Of a DNA stretch of 13,992 nt, positions 1 to 7,951 are shown one piece after another. The notes under the pieces were generated by a model, which saw only the letters and a program-made list of their open reading frames with translations, had not been told where the DNA came from and ran no database searches. The position numbers were made by a program, and so were the translations under genes. This DNA comes from Proteiniphilum sp. UBA4977 (GTDB lineage Bacteria > Bacteroidota > Bacteroidia > Bacteroidales > Dysgonomonadaceae), in NCBI GenBank assembly GCA_002398565.1, contig DGZP01000061.1, positions 1 to 13,992 on the forward strand. Direction: 5' to 3'. Numbering within the stretch: position 1 is the first letter of the stretch; every line of letters starts with the position of its first letter.

Positions 1-39
1 AAGTTACTGGACGAAGTGGAAAAGTTGAATGATAAGTGA
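1..39 (+). CDS. C-terminal end of an upstream gene, possibly a BlaI/MecI-type repressor (partial)
   Basis: The first 13 codons of the window read KLLDEVEKLNDK followed by TGA at 37-39. The charged, helical, leucine-spaced tail would suit the dimerising C-terminus of a BlaI/MecI winged-helix repressor. In Bacteroidota such repressors are usually encoded directly upstream of an M56 (BlaR1-like) membrane protease, which is what follows here on the same strand. Only 12 residues are visible, so the identity rests on gene order, not on a diagnostic motif. It could equally be the end of any other helical protein. Confidence 0.45.
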   Translation, partial: KLLDEVEKLNDK

Positions 40-65
40 GGAATATAAAATTACTACCATGTTTC

Positions 66-140
66 AATAAGATTGAGGTAGGTTGAAAAGGATTGATGGA
101 GATTGATAGAGAACTGTTTGTTTTTCAATCTTATTCAATC
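66..140. repeat. 10-bp-phased GATTGA / TCAATC array with inverted halves
   Basis: GATTGA starts at 71, 91 and 101, and the variant GGTTGA starts at 81, so four units are spaced exactly 10 bases apart. After a short spacer the complement TCAATC starts at 125 and 135, again 10 apart. The outermost arms, AATAAGATTGA (66-76) and TCAATCTTATT (125-135), are perfect 11-base complements. The array fills much of the gap between the upstream gene and the M56 gene. A spacing of one helical turn suggests several protein-binding sites on one DNA face. A dispersed intergenic repeat or an RNA hairpin is also possible. I see no strong Bacteroidota -7 box (TAnnTTTG) in the gap. Confidence 0.7.
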
Positions 141-189
141 TGTTATGAATCTGAATTTCTGATAAAAGACAAATACAAACCTTTGACGA

Positions 190-2262
190 ATGGAACAATT
201 TCTCTTTTACCTTCTCCGCGCATCCATCCTGATGACGCTGTTTTACGGCTTTTACAGGTTCTTTTTCGGTAAAAACACGTTTCACCATTTCAACCGGTTT
301 TTGCTGATTTTCATTGTGATGATGGTTACCGTGCTTCCGTTGTTCCGTTTTAACCTTCTACCAGAGAGGAAATCAGAACCGGTGGCTAGCGAAAATTTTC
401 CGATGGATTTTTCCAACATTCCCATTGTAGAAATATCCGAATTGCCCGCTCAACCCGTACAAATACCCTGGATAGAAATACTTTCGGTGGTTTTTGCCGT
501 TGGTTTTCTGCTTTCGGTAGTACGTTACCTTATTGGACTGAGCCAGTTGATAAGTATCATTCGGAAATCGGAAAAGCAAACGCTTTCCGATAATAATATG
601 GTTCTCTGCATTACCGATAAAGATATTTCGCCGTTCAGCTGGATGAAATACATTGTTCTTTCGTGCAAAGACGTTTCGGCGGATAACCGGGCAATCATCA
701 ACCACGAACGGGCACACATTCACTTGCAGCATTCGTTCGACATGATATTTTTCGACCTGTTCACCTGCATTTTCTGGTTCAACCCGTTTTCGTGGCTGCT
801 GCGGTACGAAATTCAATCGGTTCACGAGTATCAGGCCGATGAGCAGGTTCTGAATAACGGTATTGATGTAAAACAATATCAACTTTTATTAATCCGCAAA
901 AGCGTGGGCGAGCATAAGTTTGCACTGGCAAACAATTTCCGTCAGCGCGATTTACACAAAAGAATTACTATGATGAAAAACAAATCAGACAAACGACAGA
1001 AATGGAACTACACGGCAGCGCTTCCCGTATTGTTCCTGGCTATGGTAACACTCTCAGTTCCACAATTGAATGCGGAAATTCCCGAAAAAGTGACTAACAA
1101 ACCTGTTGAAAACAACAAAGACGTTCTACCTGCATTGGAGGGGAAAAATGACAATAATGAAAAAATTTCAGAACGATCCAAAATCACCATTTGCGGCTTT
1201 GTTAAAGGAAAAGATAGTTTTATTCCCGGAGTAACAATTGTAATTAAAGGTTCCACTGTTGGCACAATTACCGACCCCGAAGGAAAATTTGTAATCAAGA
1301 CAGACAAAGGTGATGTGCTGAAATTTGTGATGGTGGGTTACAAGACTTTTGAATACAGAGTGGAAAAAACACAAGATAATTTGGTGGTTGTTCTACAGCC
1401 GGATGATGTGGTGGCTACTAGAGTAGGGAAAATGAAGAATTTTAAAATTGAAGCAAAGGATGAACAGCAACCCAAAATTGCAGTTTATGGACTCAAAGCA
1501 TTAACTGGAAATCCGTTGTTTATTTTGGACGGGAAACCTATTGAACCAATGAATGATATTGATCCTGATAACATTGAATCCATATCTGTGCTTAAAAATG
1601 ACTCGGCTACAGCCATTTATGGTGAAAGAGGAAAAGATGGCGTGATTTTGATTACAACTAAAAAACCTGAAAACTTTACGATCGATTTTAAAGAGTCAAC
1701 AACTAAAGTGCAGGAAAATGTAAAGAGCTTGAACGAAATGTTGGAAAAAGATAAGCCACTTATTGTAATTGATGGTGAAAAAAAATCCAAAGATTATGAT
1801 TTGAAATCAATAAATCCCAATGACATTGAATCCTTTACAATTCTGAAAGATAAATCCGCTGTGGAACTTTATGGGGAAGATGGGAGAAATGGAGTGATAA
1901 TTGTCACGAAAAAGTCCAAGCTCTTAGAATATAAATCAGATGTTCTTGAATTGAAAAATAATGGTGATTTTTCCCTAAGCGGAGATAAGGTAGAAATGAA
2001 CGCAGGTGAAAATCAAACAATTACTGTCTCGGCAAAACCTGTTAAAAGTATAGTAAAAAAATCAGATAAATCGTCGTTAATCATCCGAAATGAAGATGGT
2101 AGTCAGCCCTTGGTTGTGGTTGATGGTGTAAAGAAAGGAAAGCTAAAAGAATTTAACCCTGGACAATTTGCTGTATTTCGCGCATACGCAGGAAATACAG
2201 CAAAAGAAAAATACGGAGAAGAGGGTGCAAATGGAGTGGTTGAGATTGATACGAAAAAATAA
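190..2262 (+). CDS. BlaR1-like M56 membrane metallopeptidase with three TonB-receptor plug signatures
   Basis: Predicted inner-membrane zinc protease of the M56 (BlaR1/MecR1) family, 690 residues. Hydrophobic helices lie near residues 4-24, 36-54, 93-117, 185-204 and 274-292. The zinc motif HERAH is at 172-176, and a probable third ligand is Glu213 in the HEYQAD segment at 212-217. After the last helix comes a tail that should be periplasmic by BlaR1 topology. It holds a carboxypeptidase-regulatory-like fold (about 333-402) and three SusC/RagA plug signatures (about 441-491, 523-575 and 639-690). Each has a PL-(F/I/V)-x-(L/I/V)-DG start and a YGE-x-G-x-x-GV end, and the third copy is the most diverged. 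There is no beta-barrel, so it is not a receptor. In known BlaR1 systems, ligand sensing outside triggers the inner protease to remove BlaI; a similar signalling role is inferred, and the ligand is unknown. The start is ATG with no clear Shine-Dalgarno. Confidence 0.9.
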   Translation: MEQFLFYLLRASILMTLFYGFYRFFFGKNTFHHFNRFLLIFIVMMVTVLPLFRFNLLPERKSEPVASENFPMDFSNIPIVEISELPAQPVQIPWIEILSVVFAVGFLLSVVRYLIGLSQLISIIRKSEKQTLSDNNMVLCITDKDISPFSWMKYIVLSCKDVSADNRAIINHERAHIHLQHSFDMIFFDLFTCIFWFNPFSWLLRYEIQSVHEYQADEQVLNNGIDVKQYQLLLIRKSVGEHKFALANNFRQRDLHKRITMMKNKSDKRQKWNYTAALPVLFLAMVTLSVPQLNAEIPEKVTNKPVENNKDVLPALEGKNDNNEKISERSKITICGFVKGKDSFIPGVTIVIKGSTVGTITDPEGKFVIKTDKGDVLKFVMVGYKTFEYRVEKTQDNLVVVLQPDDVVATRVGKMKNFKIEAKDEQQPKIAVYGLKALTGNPLFILDGKPIEPMNDIDPDNIESISVLKNDSATAIYGERGKDGVILITTKKPENFTIDFKESTTKVQENVKSLNEMLEKDKPLIVIDGEKKSKDYDLKSINPNDIESFTILKDKSAVELYGEDGRNGVIIVTKKSKLLEYKSDVLELKNNGDFSLSGDKVEMNAGENQTITVSAKPVKSIVKKSDKSSLIIRNEDGSQPLVVVDGVKKGKLKEFNPGQFAVFRAYAGNTAKEKYGEEGANGVVEIDTKK

Positions 2263-2270
2263 AATTCGCA

Positions 2271-2286
2271 GCTTATTATAATAAGC
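2271..2286. repeat. 16-base perfect AT-rich palindrome
   Basis: GCTTATTATAATAAGC reads the same on both strands and lies 8 bases after the M56 stop codon, in the gap between two convergent genes. It could fold into a short hairpin with a tiny loop, but no T-run follows on either side. It is therefore a weak terminator candidate, or simply a palindromic binding site. Confidence 0.4.
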
Positions 2287-2305
2287 CCTATTACAATGAA
2301 GCACC

Positions 2306-2359
2306 CCTGTATACTCTGGCTCGGCTTGGAGGTCACACTTTGGGAAGATACAGGTTTTT
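2306..2359 (+). terminator. Possible terminator of the M56 gene
   Basis: CCTGTAT at 2306-2312 is complementary to ATACAGG at 2348-2354, and the second arm is followed directly by five T residues (2355-2359). The layout suits an intrinsic terminator for the plus-strand M56 gene, about 45 bases after its stop. The 35-base loop is long and the stem is only 7 bp, so the call is weak. The T-run touches the stop codon of the convergent M16 gene. Confidence 0.28.
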
Positions 2360-5162
2360 AATCTGTTGTTGCCGGCAGCATCACCACTGTTTTTTCGTTT
2401 TCCTGGGCAAGCAAGTCCCTCACAAAAGTTTGAATATTTTCCGGTTTGATGGCATTGAGCGCATCAAGGTAATGCGTGTGACGATCCCAGTCGTAGAAAT
2501 ATTTATCGATCAGCTGGTTTAACCAGTACTTATTCTCCCTGATATTTTCATTGTATGCCTTAAGCATGTATTCCTTCACTTTGGAAAAATCTTCAGCACG
2601 GGGTCCATTCTCAGCCATCGCCCTCAGCTCTCCTTTCACCAGGCTATTCAGTGTCAGCGCTTTATCCGGATCGGTATCGAAATTTATCTGCAGAATCGTT
2701 TGCCCTTCGGGATAGCGGGCTATGGATCCGTCGACGGAAACCCCGTAGGTACCCCCTTCTTCTTCCCGTATTTTCTCTGTATACACGATATCCATAATCT
2801 GCCGGAGCATGCTTATGATGATATTGTTTTTACGGGTAAACTCACTTTGACCGCTGAAAATATTGAAAACCGATGCTTTGGAATTTTCCATCTCACGCTG
2901 GAAAATCGTTTCACTGGTACCTTTGGCTATATCCATCGGCAACTCCTCATACCTGTTCCGGGCATATTTTCCCGGTATGGAACCCAGGTATTGCAATATG
3001 AACGGCTTGACGGCCTCCTCATCAATGTTGCCCACAAAGGCAAAAACAAAACTGCCCGGGTTGGAAAAACTTTGCCTGAACATCTCCATGATACGCCCGT
3101 AATTGATTTTATCCATATCCTCTGCCTTCAGCCGGTCGAAAAGGGGATTATCGTGATAGAGTTTTCTTGTGATCGTATCCTGAAACGCGACCGACGGCTC
3201 GGCTTCCGCATTTTTCAATTGTATCTCGGCCCGTTGCAGGAAAGATTCGAAAGCATCCTGGTCGGTTCGAGGAGAAGTAAAATAGAGATAAACCAGTTGA
3301 AGCAATGTTTCGAAATCCCTCTGCGAAGAGGTTCCGTTGAATCCCTGCTTCATGATTCCGAGCAGGGGGGAGATAGAGATGTTTTTACCCGCCAGCACCT
3401 TGGGCAGTTCCGTAAGGCTGAAATCTCCCACACCCCCCAACGGGGCTACCTGTCCGGCCATTTTGCTATTGACCGGATCTTGCAAGGCATAAGAGGAGGT
3501 ACCTCCATGACTCGAGGCCGCCATCAGTATCTGATCGTCTTTAAAATCCGTTTTTTTGAGGATCACGGTCACACCATTTGATAATCTCCAAACCGTAGCG
3601 TCAAAGTCTTCATCCTTCCGTGCTTCGACAAGGGTACCCGCCACAGGAGGTGTGTCAATCAGCGGCCTGTTAAATGTCTCTTCTGCATACGGCTCTACTT
3701 CATCGTTTCTGGTAGTAAGAAGTATCTGCAACAACTCTTCATTGTCCGGATAGAGGAGGTCTTCTTTTTCCGGACCGGTAATTGCCAATACAATATTTTT
3801 GTCCCCGATGAGTTGTTGTATTGCCTGATTGACCACCTCTACCGGAATCTGGGGAGCAACCGATTGTAAGAGCCGGTATTCGTATTCAATACCAGGAACA
3901 GGTTCTCCATCGGTGAAGTGGCGTACATATTTCTGGGAATAATAACTGTTTTTCTGCTTGTCGCGATTGTTATATGCGTTTTCGGCACCATTCAATATGT
4001 TGGTCCGTGCGCGATCGTATTCCGATGCCGTGAAGCCGTGCTGCTTAACCCTTTCGGTCTCCGTAGCGATGGCACGTAGCGCGTTTTTTATTTTATCTTC
4101 TGCCGATCCGGCTACCACCGTCCATGCATCTTTTGTTTTGGCAATAAAATAATTGTCATCATAAGCAAAAGCCGAGGTAAAAGGAGCATCCGGCTTCTGG
4201 CTGATGTCTCTGAAACGTTCATTCATCATCATGGAAGCCACGGTGGTAATGTAGTTTTGTATGTATCCCGCTTGTGTATTCCTTATTTCAAAAGGGAGAG
4301 GATCGTGTTTGTAATACAAAAGAATGCTTGTGCTCTGTGCTTCCTTGTCGGTTGCCAGTACCGCGACAGGTTCTTCGTTGTCAGGAACGGGATAATATGT
4401 ACGTTGGGCTCTCTCCTCGTCTAAAGGAATACTTTCGAAAAGATCTTTGATCTTTTTCTCAGTGGCCTCCACATCTACATCACCCACAATGATAATACCC
4501 TGTAAGTCGGGACGGTACCACTTACGGTAATAGGCTCTGATCTCTTCCGGCTTAAAATTGTTGATCACGTCGATGCTGCCGATAGGCATCCTCTCAGCGT
4601 ATTTGCTACCTCTGAACAGTTCCGGGAGCAGCTTCTCCGTCAGCCGTTGCTGTGCCCCGCCCCGGGTACGCCATTCCTCACGAATCACACCCCGCTCCTT
4701 TTCCAATTCATCCGCTTCAAGCAAAATACCGCAAGACCAGTCATGCAATACCAGCAGGCATGAATCCAGAAGATTTTGATTTGTCGTGGGCACATTACTC
4801 AAATAATAGACAGTTTCATCGAACGAGGTGTAGGCATTGATGTTTGTCCCGAATTTGACACCGTTATTTTCCAGGTAATCCAGCATCGTCTTACCGGGAA
4901 AGTTCCTTGTGCCGTTAAAAGCCATATGCTCCAGAAAGTGAGCGAGGCCGGCCTGGGCATCTTCTTCCTGCATAGACCCCACTTTTTGGGCTATATAAAA
5001 ATCCGCTCTTTTTTCGGGCGTTTTATTATGGTGAATGTAATAGGTCAGTCCATTTTTCAGTTTGCCGGTTTTTAGGGCCGGATCGGCCGGCAACACCGGA
5101 TTTTGTTGTGCCATCATGCCACAACCTGCTACAAAGAATATAAGTAAGAATATTTTTTTCAT
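2358..5162 (-). CDS. PqqL-like M16 zinc metallopeptidase, exported
   Basis: Pitrilysin/insulinase-family protease of 934 residues, close to the length of E. coli PqqL, which it resembles around the active site. The inverted zinc motif HFLEH is at residues 75-79, and the third ligand Glu156 follows at the classic 76-residue spacing. The C-terminal half (about 510-934) is the usual catalytically dead second half. It keeps the Arg799/Tyr806 pair (IREEEGGTYG) that contacts substrate in the family. The N-terminus MKKIFLLIFFVAGCGMMAQQ is a signal sequence. VAGC (11-14) could be a lipobox, or cleavage could occur after MMA, so either a lipoprotein or a soluble periplasmic protein is possible. An upstream TTG at 5165 could also open the frame. 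The ATG at 5162 is preferred because its A is also the last base of the preceding gene's TGA (TGATG), a typical translational-coupling overlap. It is the last gene of the operon and probably degrades peptides in the periplasm; the substrate is unknown. Confidence 0.93.
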   Translation of the reverse strand: MKKIFLLIFFVAGCGMMAQQNPVLPADPALKTGKLKNGLTYYIHHNKTPEKRADFYIAQKVGSMQEEDAQAGLAHFLEHMAFNGTRNFPGKTMLDYLENNGVKFGTNINAYTSFDETVYYLSNVPTTNQNLLDSCLLVLHDWSCGILLEADELEKERGVIREEWRTRGGAQQRLTEKLLPELFRGSKYAERMPIGSIDVINNFKPEEIRAYYRKWYRPDLQGIIIVGDVDVEATEKKIKDLFESIPLDEERAQRTYYPVPDNEEPVAVLATDKEAQSTSILLYYKHDPLPFEIRNTQAGYIQNYITTVASMMMNERFRDISQKPDAPFTSAFAYDDNYFIAKTKDAWTVVAGSAEDKIKNALRAIATETERVKQHGFTASEYDRARTNILNGAENAYNNRDKQKNSYYSQKYVRHFTDGEPVPGIEYEYRLLQSVAPQIPVEVVNQAIQQLIGDKNIVLAITGPEKEDLLYPDNEELLQILLTTRNDEVEPYAEETFNRPLIDTPPVAGTLVEARKDEDFDATVWRLSNGVTVILKKTDFKDDQILMAASSHGGTSSYALQDPVNSKMAGQVAPLGGVGDFSLTELPKVLAGKNISISPLLGIMKQGFNGTSSQRDFETLLQLVYLYFTSPRTDQDAFESFLQRAEIQLKNAEAEPSVAFQDTITRKLYHDNPLFDRLKAEDMDKINYGRIMEMFRQSFSNPGSFVFAFVGNIDEEAVKPFILQYLGSIPGKYARNRYEELPMDIAKGTSETIFQREMENSKASVFNIFSGQSEFTRKNNIIISMLRQIMDIVYTEKIREEEGGTYGVSVDGSIARYPEGQTILQINFDTDPDKALTLNSLVKGELRAMAENGPRAEDFSKVKEYMLKAYNENIRENKYWLNQLIDKYFYDWDRHTHYLDALNAIKPENIQTFVRDLLAQENEKTVVMLPATTD

Positions 5163-6496
5163 CAATTCATTTTTTTTTCCAGGATGTCCAATATTTGCTC
5201 GTTACGGATGATCATCATCCCGTGCCGGTCATCCGTGATGCCGGGCGACAAGGTATAAGTATAGCGGGGAACACCGTTCTCCAGGGTGGTGGGCAGGTAG
5301 AGGAAGTAGATATTCCCGCACCGCTCTTTCAATATATCTGCCGATTCAATGATATGGGTTGAGATGATGAATATGCTGTTTTTGTTCATCGCAAACGCTT
5401 CGGTGACGGCAATGGTCGCATCATATGCATCCTTCACGTTGGTACCCCTGAATAATTCATCAAAGATGACAACCATGTTCCGGGCATGGTTGATGCTGTT
5501 TGCGATCTTCTTTAGTCGCAGTACTTCCGCGTAGAAATGGCTGTATCCCTGGTTCAGGTTATCGGGTAGATTGATGGTTGTATACATGCCGCTACGCACC
5601 GAGAAGGTCATCTCACGGGCAGGCACGGGAAATCCGAGGTGTGCCAGATAAACGGCAATGCCGAAAGATTTCATGAAGGTAGATTTCCCCGCCATGTTGG
5701 CTCCGGTAAGAAAGATTACATTGCTTTGAGGCGTCACCTCTATCGTGTTCGCTACGGGATCGGCCAACAAAGGATGAAACAACCGGTCTATCTTTAAAAT
5801 ATTGCAGTCGGAAGGCTGCACATCGGCAAACGAGAACTCTTTTTCACGCGCCACATGGGCCAGCGAGATATAGATATCCAACTGATAGATGAAAGAGAGT
5901 ATCTTATGCATCTCTTTGTTGCTTGCATAACGCAGTTCATTGTCATATCTGCCCGCTTTCTCAAGCGAGAGTTTTTTTGTTTCCCGTTCCTCCTTTACAA
6001 ACCGGAGTCTCTCGTCTGAAATAATATTTTTCACCTCTTCCATTTCCGGCATCTCCGGGAGTATACGTTCATCGTCTTCAATATCCTCGAAAAAATCGTG
6101 AAGCGTGTTGATGATATAGATAAGCCCTAAAATGCTTTTATGGATCATCTGGAATTCCGTATCCGTCTTCATCAATCGCTGGAAGCGTTTTCTTAGCTTG
6201 TCGTCATGCGCGTCGATCCGGGTACGCGTATCCGTATTGTGCAAATAGTAGGCTACCGCATCGAAGACAGCCCCCTCGAAGGGGAATTCCGTTCTTTTGT
6301 GATAAAAATACTGAATGATATCCTGCCTTTTTTTGATACTTTCAAAGTTATCAAGCGGGTATCGGAACATCTCTTCAAGTAAAATAGCCCCACCCCGCGT
6401 ACTGGTATGATTATAGATGCTGAAAACCGAATTCTTCCCCTGCTTGCCGAAGATATTCAGGTCATCCATTGTCTGCTTGTCAATTATAAAACTCAT
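5162..6496 (-). CDS. Short MutS-like ATPase (copy A, downstream paralogue)
   Basis: A 444-residue cytoplasmic protein ending in a MutS domain V ATPase. Walker A is GANMAGKST (265-273), the signature-like segment GYSHFYAEV is at 317-325, Walker B is VVIFDELF (342-349, catalytic Asp346-Glu347), and the switch histidine is in STH (379-381). Residues 1-250 are mostly helical and resemble the lever/clamp region. I find no N-terminal mismatch-recognition domain with its Phe-x-Glu motif, and the length is about half that of MutS. It is therefore a MutS-related protein, not the repair MutS. Walker B continues into FRGTNVKDA in place of the usual GRGTST. The paralogue lies 91 bases upstream. AGGAG sits 3 bases before the ATG, the only clear Shine-Dalgarno-like site in the operon. 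Its stop overlaps the M16 start by one base. The substrate is unknown; ATP-driven DNA or protein remodelling as a dimer is inferred from the family. Confidence 0.9.
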   Translation of the reverse strand: MSFIIDKQTMDDLNIFGKQGKNSVFSIYNHTSTRGGAILLEEMFRYPLDNFESIKKRQDIIQYFYHKRTEFPFEGAVFDAVAYYLHNTDTRTRIDAHDDKLRKRFQRLMKTDTEFQMIHKSILGLIYIINTLHDFFEDIEDDERILPEMPEMEEVKNIISDERLRFVKEERETKKLSLEKAGRYDNELRYASNKEMHKILSFIYQLDIYISLAHVAREKEFSFADVQPSDCNILKIDRLFHPLLADPVANTIEVTPQSNVIFLTGANMAGKSTFMKSFGIAVYLAHLGFPVPAREMTFSVRSGMYTTINLPDNLNQGYSHFYAEVLRLKKIANSINHARNMVVIFDELFRGTNVKDAYDATIAVTEAFAMNKNSIFIISTHIIESADILKERCGNIYFLYLPTTLENGVPRYTYTLSPGITDDRHGMMIIRNEQILDILEKKMN

Positions 6497-6499
6497 CGT

Positions 6500-6504
6500 C
6501 TCCT
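6500..6504 (-). promoter_or_regulatory. Shine-Dalgarno-like site before MutS-like copy A
   Basis: On the minus strand AGGAG is separated from the ATG at 6496 by the three bases ACG. Purine-rich ribosome sites are usually weak or absent in Bacteroidota, and no such site stands out before the other genes here. It supports the ATG at 6496 as the start. Confidence 0.45.
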
Positions 6505-6516
6505 GATTGTATTATC

Positions 6517-6534
6517 CCCTGTTTATCGCCAGGG
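6517..6534 (-). other. Small hairpin in the gap between the two MutS-like genes
   Basis: On the minus strand CCCTG pairs with CAGGG around an 8-base loop, 21 bases before the start of copy A. There is no T-run, so it is unlikely to be a terminator. It could act as an mRNA processing or stability element in the widest gap of the operon. The stem is only 5 bp and may be chance. Confidence 0.25.
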
Positions 6535-6587
6535 CCGGTTTATTCATTGTTCTCTTCACGATTTTTCACGCCCTTGTACGCCGGAAA

Positions 6588-7913
6588 CTATTCCATGCTG
6601 GCTTTATTCATTATTGTCTCCACAATCCGTTCGTTGCGAATGATCATCATACCGTGCCGGTCGCCCGATATTCCCTGCTCTATCTTGTAGGTATATACCG
6701 GCCTGTTATGATCCAATTTCGTAGGCAAATAGAGAAATTGCATGTTGCTATTGTCCCGGAGCATCTCACCGGCTTCCACGATATGGGTTGAGATGATGAA
6801 CTGGCAGTTATCCCATCTGCCGAATGCCCGCGTGACAGCCACCGTGGCGTCAAAGGCATCTTTCACGTTGGTCCCCTTGAACAATTCATCAAATATAACC
6901 AACATGTCTTTCGAACTCCCCACCTCCCGGGCTGCCTGTTTTACCCGCAGCACCTCGGCATAAAAATGGCTATAACCCAGCGAGAGATTATCCGGCAGAT
7001 TGATGGAAGTGTACATCCCTTCCAGCACCGAGAAGGTCATTTGCGCGGCAGGCACGGGAAATCCCATATGAGCCAGGTAAACGGCAATGCCGTATGATTT
7101 CATAAAAGTGGATTTTCCTGCCATGTTGGCCCCGGTCAGAAAAATCACGTTCTTGTCACGTTCAATGGATACCGAATTGGTAACCGGGGATGTCAGGCTC
7201 GGGTGAAACAACCCTTCTATCCGGGTTGAATGATGCTCCCTGGTCAATGCGGCCGCATAACTTAGTTTCTTTTCCCGGGCAACATCCGACACCGAAATAT
7301 AGACATCAATCTCGCTCAACACTTGTATCAAGCGGTTGAGCTGCCTTCTGTAGGTATACCTGAACAGGCTGTCGTAATAAAGTGTGTGGAAAAACGAAAA
7401 GTGCGATCGCATCGGTTTTTTCAACCGTTCCGACAACTTTTTATCGAACAGGCCCTTTATATCCTCTATCTGTTCCCTGTAAGGAGAGTCTGGTTTATCG
7501 ATCTTCTTCACAAACTCCTCTACGATACCCAGCATTTCTATCAGTGATGAAATTCCCTTGCAAACGGTTTCATAACCATGGTCTCCTATGGCTAAAAAGG
7601 CTATTTTTTTGGAGATGGTGCCGGCGATGGTACCCAACCTGCTACTCGAGGAACTCTCCAGGTAGGAGAGTACATGGCCGTATAATGCAGGAGGTACGGG
7701 AAATTGGGTATGAAGCTGCTGAAAATATTGAATGATGCGGCTCCTCTTGTTTATTTCATCGGGATCGGTGAGGGGCAGCAGAAACATGCTCTCCAGCAAA
7801 AGCTCCCCCTTGCGCGTACATGTCCGGTTAAACAGGTTGATAATGGAATTTTTCTTGAACTTGCCAAGTAAATTCAAATCCTCCTGTGTCTGTTTATCGA
7901 TTGTAAAACTCAT
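6588..7913 (-). CDS. Short MutS-like ATPase (copy B, upstream paralogue)
   Basis: A 441-residue paralogue of the next gene. Walker A is GANMAGKST (261-269), the GYSHFYAEV segment is at 313-321, Walker B is MLVIFDELF (337-345, Asp342-Glu343), and STH is at 375-377. The ATPase core is nearly identical to copy A: only two differences in the 34 residues around Walker A. The helical middle (about 80-190) has diverged strongly. Both lack a mismatch-recognition domain. The ATG at 7913 gives MSFTIDKQTQEDL, which aligns with MSFIIDKQTMDDL of copy A. A TTG at 7955 would add 14 unconserved residues and overlap the preceding stop, so it is rejected. The gap from the upstream permease gene is 38 bases. 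Homologous MutS ATPases work as dimers, so an A-B heterodimer is a reasonable guess. Nothing in the sequence names its substrate. Confidence 0.9.
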   Translation of the reverse strand: MSFTIDKQTQEDLNLLGKFKKNSIINLFNRTCTRKGELLLESMFLLPLTDPDEINKRSRIIQYFQQLHTQFPVPPALYGHVLSYLESSSSSRLGTIAGTISKKIAFLAIGDHGYETVCKGISSLIEMLGIVEEFVKKIDKPDSPYREQIEDIKGLFDKKLSERLKKPMRSHFSFFHTLYYDSLFRYTYRRQLNRLIQVLSEIDVYISVSDVAREKKLSYAAALTREHHSTRIEGLFHPSLTSPVTNSVSIERDKNVIFLTGANMAGKSTFMKSYGIAVYLAHMGFPVPAAQMTFSVLEGMYTSINLPDNLSLGYSHFYAEVLRVKQAAREVGSSKDMLVIFDELFKGTNVKDAFDATVAVTRAFGRWDNCQFIISTHIVEAGEMLRDNSNMQFLYLPTKLDHNRPVYTYKIEQGISGDRHGMMIIRNERIVETIMNKASME

Positions 7914-7951
7914 TTTATCCGTTGTTTGAGATGATGCGGCCCGGATGCCGG

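Noticed and set aside
66..140. CRISPR array
   Set aside because: The units are only 6-10 bases with no unique spacers, half of them are inverted, and no cas gene is present.
2700..3581. Long plus-strand open frame of 293 codons opposite the M16 gene
   Set aside because: It lies wholly inside the M16 gene, whose zinc motif and full family length are clear. The opposite-strand product has no recognisable domain.
5162..7913. Reading the two MutS-like genes as mismatch repair MutS
   Set aside because: Both are about half length and I find no mismatch-recognition domain. Only the domain V ATPase and part of the helical region are shared.
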